NCBI RefSeq assembly: GCF_004349265.1
Contig: NZ_SMFL01000002.1
Coordinates: forward strand, 496,001 to 560,000
DNA length: 64,000 nt
Direction of reading: 5' to 3'
DNA from: Dyadobacter psychrotolerans
GTDB lineage: Bacteria > Bacteroidota > Bacteroidia > Cytophagales > Spirosomataceae
Part shown: positions 44,958 to 54,099 of the stretch, in pieces
Layout of the letters: every line of letters begins with the position of its first letter
How positions within the stretch are numbered: position 1 is the stretch's first letter
Position numbers and translations under genes: made by a program
Notes under the pieces: generated by a model
Database searches by the model: none
Seen by the model: the letters and a program-made list of their open reading frames with translations, nothing else
Told to the model about the DNA's origin: nothing

Positions 44958-45908
44958 TTGGCAACAACAGGTAATGACATTTCGCTTGCAAAACATTTTC
45001 TTTTAAAAGGAGATCTGGTGGCTATTCCTACCGAAACGGTGTACGGTTTGGCTGCAAACGCATTTAACGAAAAAGCAGTTTTATCTATTTTTGAGGTTAA
45101 AAATCGCCCTGCCTTTGATCCGTTGATTATACACACGGACGCTTTGGAAAAAGTAAAAGATTTCGTTACTGAAATTCCCCCGCAGGCAATGGAACTGGCA
45201 AAAGCTTTCTGGCCAGGACCGTTAACACTTCTTTTGACAAAGAAAAATAATATTCCTGATTTGGTTACCTCCGGGTTGGATCAGGTGGCTGTCAGAATTC
45301 CCAATCATGCACTAACACTGGAATTGCTTAGTCAGCTTGATTTTCCGCTGGCTGCGCCAAGTGCTAATCCATTTGGGTACATCAGTCCAACGGAAGCGGC
45401 ACATGTGAACGCTCAGCTGGGAGATAAAATCCCTTATATTCTGGACGGCGGGCTTTGCGGTGTAGGAATAGAATCAACAATTATTGGCTTTATAGATGAT
45501 GTTCCAACAGTTTTCCGGCTGGGTGGACTTTCTGTTGATGAAATTGAAAGAGTGGTGGGCAAGGTAAATATCATGAAACATTCCTCTTCAAACCCTCAGG
45601 CACCGGGTATGCTAAAAAGTCATTATGCGCCGAGAAAACCCTTTTTTATCAAAACAAAAAGTGAAATCGAGTCTGCCGGAAGCGGGGTGGCTGCGTTGTT
45701 GTTTGACAAAAAAACTGCTAATGGTGCTGTCAAATATCAGCGGATTTTAAGTCCGGCCGGCAATTTAAATGAAGCAGCAAGAAATTTGTTTGCTTATTTA
45801 AGAGAGCTTGATTTACTTGATATTGAAGAGATCTGGGCTGAAAAAGCGCCGGAGACTGGCTTGGGACTTGCCATAAATGATCGTCTGAAAAGGGCCGCGG
45901 CACATTAG
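44958..45908 (+). CDS. tsaC: Threonylcarbamoyl-AMP synthase (Sua5/YrdC)
   Basis: A 316-residue enzyme that makes threonylcarbamoyl-AMP for the t6A modification of tRNAs reading ANN codons. The YrdC domain fills about residues 5-190: GDLVAIPTETVYGLAANAF near the start, AFWPGPLTLLL, and APSANPFGYISPTEAAHV. The remaining 120 residues form the Sua5 C-terminal domain, so this is the long Sua5 type. The frame opens at 44934 within the -7 box; no ATG is near, and TTG at 44958 gives MATTGNDISLAKH and a leader of about 15 bases. The stop is 2 bases from the convergent helicase stop. Confidence 0.9.
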   Translation: MATTGNDISLAKHFLLKGDLVAIPTETVYGLAANAFNEKAVLSIFEVKNRPAFDPLIIHTDALEKVKDFVTEIPPQAMELAKAFWPGPLTLLLTKKNNIPDLVTSGLDQVAVRIPNHALTLELLSQLDFPLAAPSANPFGYISPTEAAHVNAQLGDKIPYILDGGLCGVGIESTIIGFIDDVPTVFRLGGLSVDEIERVVGKVNIMKHSSSNPQAPGMLKSHYAPRKPFFIKTKSEIESAGSGVAALLFDKKTANGAVKYQRILSPAGNLNEAARNLFAYLRELDLLDIEEIWAEKAPETGLGLAINDRLKRAAAH

Positions 45909-45910
45909 CT

Positions 45911-47338
45911 TTACTTGAAAAAATACTGGTGGAAATTCATCAGGAAAACTTCATCTGTTGCTCTGGTAATGGCAGTGTAAAGCCAGCGGATAAATTCATT
46001 GTTGACTTGTTCTTCCGGCAAATAGCCCTGATCAATAAACACCGCACTCCACTGCCCGCCCTGGGATTTATGTGTTGTTAATGCATAAGCAAATTTAACC
46101 TGTAACGCATTCAGAAAAGGATCTTTTCGCAGCGCTTCCATTCTTTCTTTTTTTGATTTAATATCAAAATAATCCTGCTGGACACTATCGTATAACTTTC
46201 TGTTTTCCTCATTGGTCATGGAAGGGGAGGAGGAGTGCAGCGTGTCCAAAATTATTTTCGCATCAAATTCTGGCTGTTTTTCATAATCTGAAAGTCTCAG
46301 GATTACGTCGGCAAACCGGAAACCGTGGATTTCCTGCGTCTTTCTTATTTTTAAAAGCTCAACAAAATCTCCGTTTGCAATAAATCCGGCAGGAGAATCT
46401 TCATCCAGGATATTGTAGTTGTTTCGCACCACCATTAGTCTGTCGCCAGCATCGAGTTCTTCTTCCGAAAAATTGATCATTCGCCGGATATATTCATTAT
46501 ACTGAACCGCAGACTTGTTGGAACGGGTAAGAATGATAGTATTTTCCTGACCGAATTTATCGTAGGCATACCTTAATCCTTCTTCAAGTTTTTCTCCGGT
46601 CATGCGGAACATGTCGCGGAATGCCTTAGTCGTAATTTTTATCGCCGGTTCCTTTTCAGCCAGCTGATTTCGTAATTCCGTCGCATTAAAAAGTATCCCG
46701 GATTGCTCATCCTGACGCATTACTTCTTTCAGTTCTTCCTGAAAGACCGACATGTAAAATTTCTTTTCCAGATATTCCCTGTCCAAAGCCGGGCTAAGTT
46801 CCTGTCCGACAGGTGGAAGCTGGGCTACGTCACCGACGAGCATCAATTTATTTCCCGGATTTTCAAAAACAAAATCGATCAAATCAGCGAGTAAACTCCG
46901 GTTACCAAATTCGGCTTCGTCTGTTATCATTGAGGCCTCATCAACAATAAATAGCGTATTGTCATGATAGTTTTTCTGACGCTGAAAGCTGAGACTTCCC
47001 GAATAGGCATCCGAGGTTTGTTTATATATTTTCTTATGTATGGTCAGTGCAATTTTATCCGAATAATTAGACATAACCTTCGCTGCACGGCCGGTTGGTG
47101 CGAGCAGGACAGATTTGTAACCGTAATTTTTGATTACTTTAATGAGGGTACTAATAATTGTCGTTTTCCCCGTTCCGGCATATCCTTTTAATAAAAAACA
47201 GTCGCGGTAACGCTCCAGACCTTTTTCCTCTATTAAAAAGTCGTTGGTCTGCTGAAAGAAACGCAGCTGCCCTTCGGTGGGTCTGAAAGGGAACCGCTTG
47301 ACCAGAAGCTGTGAAGGAAGAAGTTGATTTGTTTCCAT
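45911..47338 (-). CDS. ATP-dependent DNA helicase, RecD/UvrD-like superfamily 1
   Basis: A 475-residue SF1 helicase. Motif I is GYAGTGKTT (about 51-59), then LLAPTGRAAKVMS (motif Ia), IVDEASMIT (motif II), LVGDVAQLPPVG (motif III), and near the C-terminus LTTHKSQGGQW (motif V) and LYTAITRATDEVFLM (motif VI). It has the size of RecD2-like or Dda-like helicases of Bacteroidota without the extra N-terminal domain of RecD. It is probably a stand-alone repair or replication-restart helicase. It converges with tsaC with a 2-base gap and no visible terminator between. Confidence 0.9.
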   Translation of the reverse strand: METNQLLPSQLLVKRFPFRPTEGQLRFFQQTNDFLIEEKGLERYRDCFLLKGYAGTGKTTIISTLIKVIKNYGYKSVLLAPTGRAAKVMSNYSDKIALTIHKKIYKQTSDAYSGSLSFQRQKNYHDNTLFIVDEASMITDEAEFGNRSLLADLIDFVFENPGNKLMLVGDVAQLPPVGQELSPALDREYLEKKFYMSVFQEELKEVMRQDEQSGILFNATELRNQLAEKEPAIKITTKAFRDMFRMTGEKLEEGLRYAYDKFGQENTIILTRSNKSAVQYNEYIRRMINFSEEELDAGDRLMVVRNNYNILDEDSPAGFIANGDFVELLKIRKTQEIHGFRFADVILRLSDYEKQPEFDAKIILDTLHSSSPSMTNEENRKLYDSVQQDYFDIKSKKERMEALRKDPFLNALQVKFAYALTTHKSQGGQWSAVFIDQGYLPEEQVNNEFIRWLYTAITRATDEVFLMNFHQYFFK

Positions 47339-47482
47339 GATAACGAATCTAAGACAAGGAAACCGAATATCAAAGTTTGGATACGGTTACAAAAATATAC
47401 TTTGAATTAATTGCATTTTAATATACTAAGTTCCTATATTAGGTTTTGAGTTATCCTTTCCAACCCAGTAACCTGAACTTTT

Positions 47483-47923
47483 ATGCAAGTATTTCAAGTA
47501 ATGGGCAACAAGCCTGTCAATGCGTTGTACTCCGTCACCCAGGACAATACAGTCTATGAGGCACTGGAGCTAATGTCAGAAAAAAACATCGGTGCTGTTC
47601 TGGTTCTTGAAGACGAGCTGCTGATCGGAATTTTCTCGGAACGTGATTATGCACGTAAAGTAATCCTGAAAGGAAAGGCTTCCAGAGATACACTTATACG
47701 GGACGTTATGACAAGCCGAGTGATTACTGTCGAAACGGATCAAAAAATTGAAGAATGTATGCAGATAATGTCCGACAAACATATCCGGCATTTACCTGTA
47801 AACCAAAATGGAGAACTGGTAGGTATTATTTCAATTAACGATATTGTCTCAGCGATTATAAGAGAGCAAAAAGATCATATCAAATCGCTTGAAAGCTACA
47901 TATCGGGCAATCCTTATTCCTAG
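47483..47923 (+). CDS. CBS-domain pair protein
   Basis: A 146-residue cytoplasmic protein made only of two CBS domains: about 10-65 (VYEALELMSEKNIGAVLVLE) and 75-130 (TVETDQKIEECMQIMSDKHI, LPVNQNGELVGIISINDIV). CBS pairs bind adenosine nucleotides and act as sensors for other proteins. Here no effector is fused, so its partner is unknown. The gene is alone, divergent from the helicase gene and upstream of a Nudix gene that has its own promoter. Confidence 0.9.
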   Translation: MQVFQVMGNKPVNALYSVTQDNTVYEALELMSEKNIGAVLVLEDELLIGIFSERDYARKVILKGKASRDTLIRDVMTSRVITVETDQKIEECMQIMSDKHIRHLPVNQNGELVGIISINDIVSAIIREQKDHIKSLESYISGNPYS

Positions 47924-48004
47924 GGTTAACGGGCTTATAAATAAATTTAAATTTTGTGTTTTTAAGTAAAACTGAATCTTTTTGAGGGTTCGGTGAATAA
48001 CCGC

Positions 48005-48034
48005 TTGTCATGTGTGCGGGGTTGGCTATCTTTG
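48005..48034 (+). promoter_or_regulatory. Promoter of the Nudix-DUF3822-coaD genes
   Basis: TTG at 48005-48007, 19-base spacer, TATCTTTG at 48027-48034. The expected transcription start lies about 15 bases before the TTG start codon at 48057. Confidence 0.7.
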
Positions 48035-48056
48035 CCCCCCAAAAAAGGTCAGACAA

Positions 48057-48533
48057 TTGGAAACTCCGGCGCAGAACGTAACCGCGGTGTATGGAAACAA
48101 AGTACGCGTACGTGCGTGTGGCATCTGCATAAAAGAAGATAAAGTATTGCTGATCAATCATGCTCTTTACGGATCTGAATTCTGGAGTCCGCCGGGTGGT
48201 GGGTTAGAATTTGGTGAAAGTGTGACTGAATGTTTAAAAAGAGAATTTAAAGAAGAAACCGGTTTAATTATCGAAGTTGGCGGAATGCTTTTTATGCATG
48301 AATTCATTCGGCCACCTTTACACGCAATCGAGTTATTTTTTAATGTTTTATCCTGGCAGGGTGGGCTTGAAATAGGGAGAGATCCGGAATTTTCCGGATC
48401 GGAACAGATTATTAAGGAAGTAAGATTTTTAAGTTTTAAAGAAATTAATGCACTGCCGGATCAATCGGTTCATGCCATATTCAGAAAGGTCAGTGCTCCG
48501 GAGGATCTCTTCAGATTGAGTGGTGTTGTTTAA
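48057..48533 (+). CDS. Nudix hydrolase
   Basis: A 158-residue Nudix enzyme. The Nudix box is intact: GGGLEFGESVTECLKREF then KEETGLI, at about 47-70. Such enzymes cleave nucleoside diphosphates linked to another group; the substrate is unknown here. The frame is open from 48012 with an ATG, but a promoter -7 box lies inside the first codons, so the in-frame TTG at 48057 (METPAQNV) is the likely start. It is followed by the DUF3822 and coaD genes on the same strand with gaps of 30 and 57 bases. Confidence 0.87.
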   Translation: METPAQNVTAVYGNKVRVRACGICIKEDKVLLINHALYGSEFWSPPGGGLEFGESVTECLKREFKEETGLIIEVGGMLFMHEFIRPPLHAIELFFNVLSWQGGLEIGRDPEFSGSEQIIKEVRFLSFKEINALPDQSVHAIFRKVSAPEDLFRLSGVV

Positions 48534-48563
48534 AATAGAAATTAAGTTAAATAGAAATACCTG

Positions 48564-49466
48564 ATGCAAGCTGATAACCAGGCAATTGAAATAATACCTA
48601 CGCTTTTGGTAGGAGATAATTCATTTGACTCCGATTCGATACCTTTTTGTACACTCTGCATTGAAGTGGATGAAAGGCGTATCAGGTTCTGTATTATCCG
48701 GGACGAGAACATGGAATGCATCTGGCTGGAAGATTACAGTTTTGATATGGTTTTAAGTCAAAGCGATGTTTTTGAACGGCTGAAAAAAATCTTTACTGGT
48801 CATTTGCTTTGGTCATCAAACCACTGGAAAAACGTTAGAATTGCTGTCAATTCAAATGCATTCAGCTTAATTCCCAAGCTGGTTTTTGACAGTGATTCGG
48901 CAGGTGATTATCTTAAATTTTCGCTGGGAGACGCAGTTCCGGCAGATGAACGCGTACTTTACCATGAACTGCCGATTGTGCATGCTTATAATGTTTTCAG
49001 TATTCCAAAGCTTTGGTACGACTGGATGATCAATCATTTCCAAAATTCAAATATTACATTTTATCACCTGACAAGTCCTTTGATTATCGGCTCACTTGTC
49101 AGTCATGCCGAGCAGCAGGAAATAAGAATTGTTTCTGCCTTTTTTGAAAAAGATTATTTTACGTTAATCGTCAGCGAAGGTCAGCAGCTGATACTCTGTA
49201 ACCGATTCAGGTTCACACAGCCGCAGGAGTTGGTGTATATTATGCTATTCACTCTCAACCAGCTAAATTTTCATCAGGAAGAGGTTAAGGTTTTAGCATA
49301 TGGAGAAGTGTCACCGTCCTCGGATTTGTTTGCGGAACTATCCAAATTTTTTCCAAACCTTCAGATCGGCAAGAGCCCGACTACTTTAAAGTATAGCCCG
49401 CAGTGTGCGGAGATTGCCGGACACAGATATTTTGGTCTTTTCAACACATATCTTGTATCTTCCTGA
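48564..49466 (+). CDS. DUF3822 family protein
   Basis: A 300-residue protein with no recognised enzyme motif. The family (DUF3822) is common in Bacteroidota next to coaD, as here. Alternating hydrophobic strands and helices (FCIIRDENMECIWLEDY, VRIAVNSNAFSLIPKLVF, IVSAFFEKDYFTLIVSEG) recall actin-like ATPase folds of the pilus-assembly type, but this is only a visual impression. No signal peptide, so it should be cytoplasmic. It lies 57 bp before coaD. Confidence 0.8.
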   Translation: MQADNQAIEIIPTLLVGDNSFDSDSIPFCTLCIEVDERRIRFCIIRDENMECIWLEDYSFDMVLSQSDVFERLKKIFTGHLLWSSNHWKNVRIAVNSNAFSLIPKLVFDSDSAGDYLKFSLGDAVPADERVLYHELPIVHAYNVFSIPKLWYDWMINHFQNSNITFYHLTSPLIIGSLVSHAEQQEIRIVSAFFEKDYFTLIVSEGQQLILCNRFRFTQPQELVYIMLFTLNQLNFHQEEVKVLAYGEVSPSSDLFAELSKFFPNLQIGKSPTTLKYSPQCAEIAGHRYFGLFNTYLVSS

Positions 49467-49523
49467 ATTGCTTAACTGCCATTTTCAGGATTAAGTGGCC
49501 TAATGACCTTTAAATCAGCTCTT

Positions 49524-50006
49524 ATGAAGCGTATTGCATTATTTCCGGGATCCTTTGATCCGTTTACAAAAGGACATGAAGATATTATTTTACGGGGGCT
49601 GAGGCTTTTCGACGAAGTGGTAATCGGAATTGGAAATAATGCGACGAAAAAACGTTATTTTCCTTTGGAAGTGATGAAGGAGCTGATAGAGCGGACGTTC
49701 GAAGATGAAAAAAATGTGCGGGTAATTACATATGACGACCTCACAGCACACACCGCCAGGCAGCTTGGTGCCACTTTTCTGCTCAGAGGGCTTAGAAATA
49801 CTACTGATTTTGAATATGAAAACGGGATCTCGCAGGTGAACCGTTACGTGTACGCTGAGATAGAAACCGTATTTTTAATCACCTCTCCGAATCTCGCTCC
49901 GATCAGTTCAAGTATAATCCGGGATTTACATCGTTACGGGCAGGATGTGGATGACTTTTTGCCTTACTCATTATCCGAACTGAATAAACTGAACAAAGAA
50001 ATGTAG
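49524..50006 (+). CDS. coaD: Pantetheine-phosphate adenylyltransferase
   Basis: A 160-residue enzyme that joins ATP and 4'-phosphopantetheine to dephospho-CoA in coenzyme A synthesis. The nucleotidyltransferase motif GSFDPFTKGHEDII is at residues 8-21 and the ISSSIIRDL motif at about 134-142. Ala-rich RGLRNTTDFEYE is also typical. The frame opens at 49503, seven codons before; the ATG at 49524 (MKRIALFPGSFDPF) is the family start. It ends at a strong hairpin. Confidence 0.95.
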   Translation: MKRIALFPGSFDPFTKGHEDIILRGLRLFDEVVIGIGNNATKKRYFPLEVMKELIERTFEDEKNVRVITYDDLTAHTARQLGATFLLRGLRNTTDFEYENGISQVNRYVYAEIETVFLITSPNLAPISSSIIRDLHRYGQDVDDFLPYSLSELNKLNKEM

Positions 50007-50056
50007 GTAACTGCTACGAACTAACATCATCGGTTGTCTTCAACTTTCGAAATAAG

Positions 50057-50110
50057 AAAAAACCAATGAACTTAAAAGCTAAGTCTTTGCAGATCATTGG
50101 TTTTTTCTTT
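50057..50110. terminator. Terminator between convergent coaD and Nudix genes
   Basis: Perfect 13-bp stem AAAAAACCAATGA/TCATTGGTTTTTT around a 24-base loop. Works in both directions (T-runs on both strands). A short inner stem ACTTA/TAAGT lies in the loop. Confidence 0.8.
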
Positions 50111-50151
50111 TGAGATATATTTATTCCGGTAGCTTACATTGGTAGAGGTAA

Positions 50152-50841
50152 TTATTTTTCCTTTACGCCCTGCATTTTTTGTAAACTTTCGACTACGTAA
50201 CGGATTGAACTAAATGAATTAACCAGAATAGACTGGCCTTCTGACTGGGTCAGCCAGCTCAGTTTTTCAATCTGTTCTTCTGCCTGAGGAGCCATAGCCG
50301 AATCATCTTTGCAGTCAAGAACGTACCATTTTGTACGTTTTAAAATCCTGTTGTTATTTAGACTGTATGTATGCCAGGTTGTGCAAATTTTGTCATGAAT
50401 AACCGCCTTGACACCAGTTTCTTCCCGAATTTCCCGCACAGCTGCCTCTTTGGAATTCTCGCCTTTGTCAAGTTTGCCTTTTGGCAGATCCCATTTTTTT
50501 CTGCGGAACATAAAAAGCCATTTCCCATCCTTAATTACCACACCGCCGGCTGCCTTTATTACCTTAAACATACCTTTGATTTTTTCTTCCACTTCTGACT
50601 TTTCACGTGTTGCCATCGTTATAGAAAGTAGGTCGGCAGGCATTTCCTTCTCAAGTTGCTCAATAAGCTGAACAACCGTGGCTGCCGTAGCATTGAGAAA
50701 AAGAACATGGCCGGACAGGATACTCTTTTGAAGTTTGGTCAGTCTTAAATCCACAATACGGTCAAACTGTGCTGTTTCAGCCTCAGTAAGCTGATTTGTC
50801 CTAACAATTTTGAAAGGACGATCGTCAAAGAAAATAATCAT
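50152..50841 (-). CDS. Nudix hydrolase with extra N-terminal region
   Basis: A 229-residue protein. The Nudix domain fills about 92-215, with the box GKLDKGENSKEAAVREIREE then TGV (about 121-143). The first 90 residues are not Nudix-like and contain mixed helices (ETAQFDRIVDLRLTKLQKS). The substrate is unknown. It is divergent from the CNNM-type gene. No enzyme of a specific pathway is adjacent. Confidence 0.87.
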   Translation of the reverse strand: MIIFFDDRPFKIVRTNQLTEAETAQFDRIVDLRLTKLQKSILSGHVLFLNATAATVVQLIEQLEKEMPADLLSITMATREKSEVEEKIKGMFKVIKAAGGVVIKDGKWLFMFRRKKWDLPKGKLDKGENSKEAAVREIREETGVKAVIHDKICTTWHTYSLNNNRILKRTKWYVLDCKDDSAMAPQAEEQIEKLSWLTQSEGQSILVNSFSSIRYVVESLQKMQGVKEK

Positions 50842-50898
50842 TTAGAAGGTATTATGTTAATTCCCGGGCAAAATTAAGTAAAGAGTTTAGTTTAGACA

Positions 50899-52245
50899 GT
50901 GATTATTATTGATAAATTTGTGGTATTAATAAATAAACTGTTCTTGGAACTCCTAATCATTTTACTTTTAGTGCTTCTCAATGGTATCTTTTCCATGTCT
51001 GAGATCGCACTTGTTTCATCAAGAAAGTCCCGTCTGGAAGCAGCAGCAAGAAACGGCGACTCAAGCGCAAAGGCCGCTCTGCATCTGGCCAATTCTCCAA
51101 CAAGGTTTCTTTCCACGGTCCAGATAGGTATTACGCTCATCGGATTGTTGACCGGTATGTACAGTGGTGACAACATCACTTCCGATTTTGAAGCGTTCAT
51201 TGCAGGCTTTGCTATTCTCAAGCCATACAGCCATACGCTTGCGGTTGGAACGGTTCTGGTTTTTATTACGTACTTATCCCTGGTTTTAGGAGAGCTGGTA
51301 CCCAAGCGAATCGGAATGGCTAATCCTGAGGCCATTTCGACGTTTATGGCCACACCCATGAACCTCCTTTCAAAGATTACTGCACCATTTATCAGTTTGC
51401 TAGGTTTTTCAAGTGATTTGATCATTAAAATATTGAATATCAAACAAAGCGAAAATTCGGTTACAGAGGAAGAGATAAAGAATTTGATTCAGGAAGGGAC
51501 ATCCGGCGGTGTTTTTGAAGAAATTGAACAGGAAATTGTTCATAACGTTTTTCAGTTAGGCGACAGAAAAGTTACTTCGCTGATGACCAACCGTCAGGAA
51601 ATTGTCTGGCTGGATATAGAAGATACAATAGAAGAAAACAAGGCCAAGATTTTCGAATCCCGTCACTCGATATATCCCGTTTGCCGAGATACCGTGGATG
51701 ATGTAGTGGGTCTGATTTATGTTAAAGACCTGATAGCCACCAATATTGAGGAGCAACTTTCAAATATTAATGCAATCATTAGGGAACCTGTTTATCTGCC
51801 TGAGAGCAACCGGGCTTATCAGGCTTTGGAAAAATTCAAAGAACAGCGTGTTTACTTTGGAATAATTGTAGACGAGTACGGCGGTTTGCTGGGTGTAATT
51901 ACCATGCATGATATTATGGATGCATTGGTAGGAGATATTTCGGAAGACATTGAGGAAGCATCCGAGATTGTAAAAAGAGAGGACGGAAGTTTCCTTGTTG
52001 ATGCGCAATTGCCATTTGATGACTTTCTGCAATATTTTAGTCTGAACATGCCGGAAACGGAAAGGCGTTCTCTGGATGGCTTTAACACGCTCGGCGGATT
52101 TGTTTTACACATTTTGGAAAACATACCAAAAGTTGGTGAGAAATTCAGCTGGAAACATTTTGAATTTGAAGTCGTCGATATGGATCGAAGCCGGATTGAT
52201 AAACTGCTTATTATTAACAACAAAAAAGAAGATAAGGAAGAATAA
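50899..52245 (+). CDS. CNNM/CorC family (hemolysin-type) membrane protein
   Basis: A 448-residue protein of the CNNM family, linked to magnesium and cobalt efflux. The DUF21 membrane domain (about residues 10-180) begins LIILLLVLLNGIFSMSEIALV and contains the typical LVLGELVPKRI. A CBS pair follows (about 205-330, ending VYFGIIVDEYGGLLGVITMHD), then a CorC_HlyC domain (about 355-440). The start codon is GTG. The stop is one base before the pyrE ATG, so the two genes are probably translated together. Confidence 0.93.
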   Translation: MIIIDKFVVLINKLFLELLIILLLVLLNGIFSMSEIALVSSRKSRLEAAARNGDSSAKAALHLANSPTRFLSTVQIGITLIGLLTGMYSGDNITSDFEAFIAGFAILKPYSHTLAVGTVLVFITYLSLVLGELVPKRIGMANPEAISTFMATPMNLLSKITAPFISLLGFSSDLIIKILNIKQSENSVTEEEIKNLIQEGTSGGVFEEIEQEIVHNVFQLGDRKVTSLMTNRQEIVWLDIEDTIEENKAKIFESRHSIYPVCRDTVDDVVGLIYVKDLIATNIEEQLSNINAIIREPVYLPESNRAYQALEKFKEQRVYFGIIVDEYGGLLGVITMHDIMDALVGDISEDIEEASEIVKREDGSFLVDAQLPFDDFLQYFSLNMPETERRSLDGFNTLGGFVLHILENIPKVGEKFSWKHFEFEVVDMDRSRIDKLLIINNKKEDKEE

Positions 52246-52246
52246 A

Positions 52247-52888
52247 ATGCCAAACGATCAAGATACCAGCAAACGTGTAGCGGAATTACTTCTGGAAGCA
52301 CAAGCAATTAAATTAAGTCCCGACGAGCCATTTCAGTGGAGTTCAGGATGGTTGTCACCTATCTACTGCGATAATCGTGTAGCTTTATCCTATCCCGACA
52401 CGAGAACTTACATCAAGAAAATTCTTGCAGAAATGATTCGTCAGCAGTATCCGGATGTTCAGGCTGTGGTTGGTGTTGCAACCGGGGGCATTGCTCAGGG
52501 CGCATTGGTGGCTGATATACTCGAACTGCCTTTTGCGTACGTCCGTCCTGAGCCGAAAAAACATGGTATGGGAAACCAGATTGAAGGGCGTTTGGAAAGA
52601 GGTCAGTCTGTTATCATCGTTGAAGATCTAATTTCAACAGGCGGAAGTTCTCTTAAAGTGGTTGATGTTCTTCGTTCGGCTGGAATTGAGGTTGCAGGAA
52701 TGGCGGCCATTTTTACTTATGGCTTTGAAATTGCTGAACAGAATTTCCGTGAAAAAGATGTGAAGCTAAGTACGATCTGTAATTACGGAGCTTTGATAGA
52801 AACCGCTTTGGAACATAATTACGTGACAGAATCCCAGCTTGAAAGTCTGAATAAATGGAGACTGAGTCCTGATCAGTGGGCCAAATAA
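52247..52888 (+). CDS. pyrE: Orotate phosphoribosyltransferase
   Basis: A 213-residue enzyme that makes OMP from orotate and PRPP in pyrimidine synthesis. The PRPP-binding motif is VIIVEDLISTGGSSLKVVDVL (in part: EDLISTGGSS, about 123-132). SGWLSPIYCDNR near residue 34 and RPEPKKHGMGNQIEG are also family landmarks. The frame is open from 52076, inside the CNNM gene; the ATG one base after its stop is the sensible start. It ends at a terminator shared with the aldo/keto reductase gene. Confidence 0.95.
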   Translation: MPNDQDTSKRVAELLLEAQAIKLSPDEPFQWSSGWLSPIYCDNRVALSYPDTRTYIKKILAEMIRQQYPDVQAVVGVATGGIAQGALVADILELPFAYVRPEPKKHGMGNQIEGRLERGQSVIIVEDLISTGGSSLKVVDVLRSAGIEVAGMAAIFTYGFEIAEQNFREKDVKLSTICNYGALIETALEHNYVTESQLESLNKWRLSPDQWAK

Positions 52889-52893
52889 ACTTT

Positions 52894-52928
52894 AAAATGA
52901 CAGCAGATTTTTCGTTTGCTGTCATTTT
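52894..52928. terminator. Terminator between pyrE and the aldo/keto reductase gene
   Basis: Perfect 12-bp stem AAAATGACAGCA/TGCTGTCATTTT with an 11-base loop. It can stop transcripts from both sides. Confidence 0.85.
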
Positions 52929-52935
52929 AAAATAT

Positions 52936-53958
52936 CTATAATCGGTGGTTATCCAGTTTTTCGAACATGCCGCCAAAGGCTTCTTCCTTCACTCCGTCGG
53001 ACTTTAAAAATTCGTGAGGAAAACCAAGTTCGATTTTACTCGCTTCATTTAGTTTTAGCAGCAGTTCATCAGGGATCCGGAATGTCAGACATCCTAAAGA
53101 ATCCTGCAACTGTGTAGCCTTTGATGCTCCGATAATCGGAATCATTACCTGCTGACGCTGTCTTGACCAATTCACAGCAACCTGAGCCGGTGTTACGCCA
53201 AGTTCATTAGCGACTTCTACCACAGTTTGGGCAATTTTACTACTATGTTCATTTCTCCTGGGGCTATCTTCCGGTACTCTTCCGGATTCCTCACGCAAAT
53301 ATTTTCCGGTCAATGCGCCGCCGCCAATTGTCCCCCATGGAGTAACAGCCAGATCGAGTGCTCTGGCCATTGGAATCAGGTCTCTTTCCGGAGTACGCTG
53401 TAACAATGAATATTCGAACTGGATTGCTGCAAAGGCGTTCCAGCCACGGAAGTCAGCAATGGTGTTAGCCTGTGAAACGATCCAGGCAGGCGTATCAGAA
53501 ATTCCGATATAATTCACAAGACCGCGGGTAACCAGGTCGTCTAGCCCTCTCATTACCTCTTCCGTGGGTGTTGTGTTGTCCCACAAATGAACCCACAACA
53601 AGTCGATATATTCTGTATTTAGTCTCTTCAAACTGGCAAGGACTGAACGCATCATGTTTTTACGATGATTTCCTGCAAAATTTAAATCATCGTTCCGGTC
53701 TTTAAGCGTAAATTTAGTGGCCAATACCCAGTGATCACGGTCATTCTCAATGAATTCACCAACAAATTTCTCCGATGATCCCTCCGTATATCTGTTAGCC
53801 GTATCTATGAAATTGCCTCCGGCGGCGGCATAAGTTTCAAAAATTTTAAAGCTTTCCTGCTTGTTGGCACCCCATCCCCAGTCTGTTCCAAAAGTCATCG
53901 TTCCCAGACATAATTCTGAAACACGTAGCCCTGAACGGCCTAATAATTGATAGCGCAT
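52936..53958 (-). CDS. Aldo/keto reductase
   Basis: A 340-residue NADPH-dependent aldo/keto reductase with a TIM barrel. The catalytic tetrad is visible: Asp in FIDTANRYTEGSSE with its Tyr (about 52-58), Lys in VLATKFTL, and His in LLWVHLWD. The C-terminal nucleotide motif is in VMIPIIGASKATQLQD. The substrate is not known. Its -7 box is at 54030-54037 on the minus strand. It is divergent from ppk1. Confidence 0.92.
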   Translation of the reverse strand: MRYQLLGRSGLRVSELCLGTMTFGTDWGWGANKQESFKIFETYAAAGGNFIDTANRYTEGSSEKFVGEFIENDRDHWVLATKFTLKDRNDDLNFAGNHRKNMMRSVLASLKRLNTEYIDLLWVHLWDNTTPTEEVMRGLDDLVTRGLVNYIGISDTPAWIVSQANTIADFRGWNAFAAIQFEYSLLQRTPERDLIPMARALDLAVTPWGTIGGGALTGKYLREESGRVPEDSPRRNEHSSKIAQTVVEVANELGVTPAQVAVNWSRQRQQVMIPIIGASKATQLQDSLGCLTFRIPDELLLKLNEASKIELGFPHEFLKSDGVKEEAFGGMFEKLDNHRL

Positions 53959-54029
53959 AGGTTATTATTTACTGATTTAATCGCATATAAAACGGTGGTA
54001 CATTACCATAAGCCGTTATTTTAATGTTA

Positions 54030-54037
54030 CAAAGTTA
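54030..54037 (-). promoter_or_regulatory. Possible -7 box of the aldo/keto reductase gene
   Basis: TAACTTTG on the minus strand fits TAnnTTTG, about 72 bases before the ATG. No clear -33 TTG at the right spacing. Confidence 0.4.
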
Positions 54038-54099
54038 TACCCTTACCCACGAAATGTCTTTATATTGTGTCGAAATTCTAATCTTTTTTGACTGCAAAA

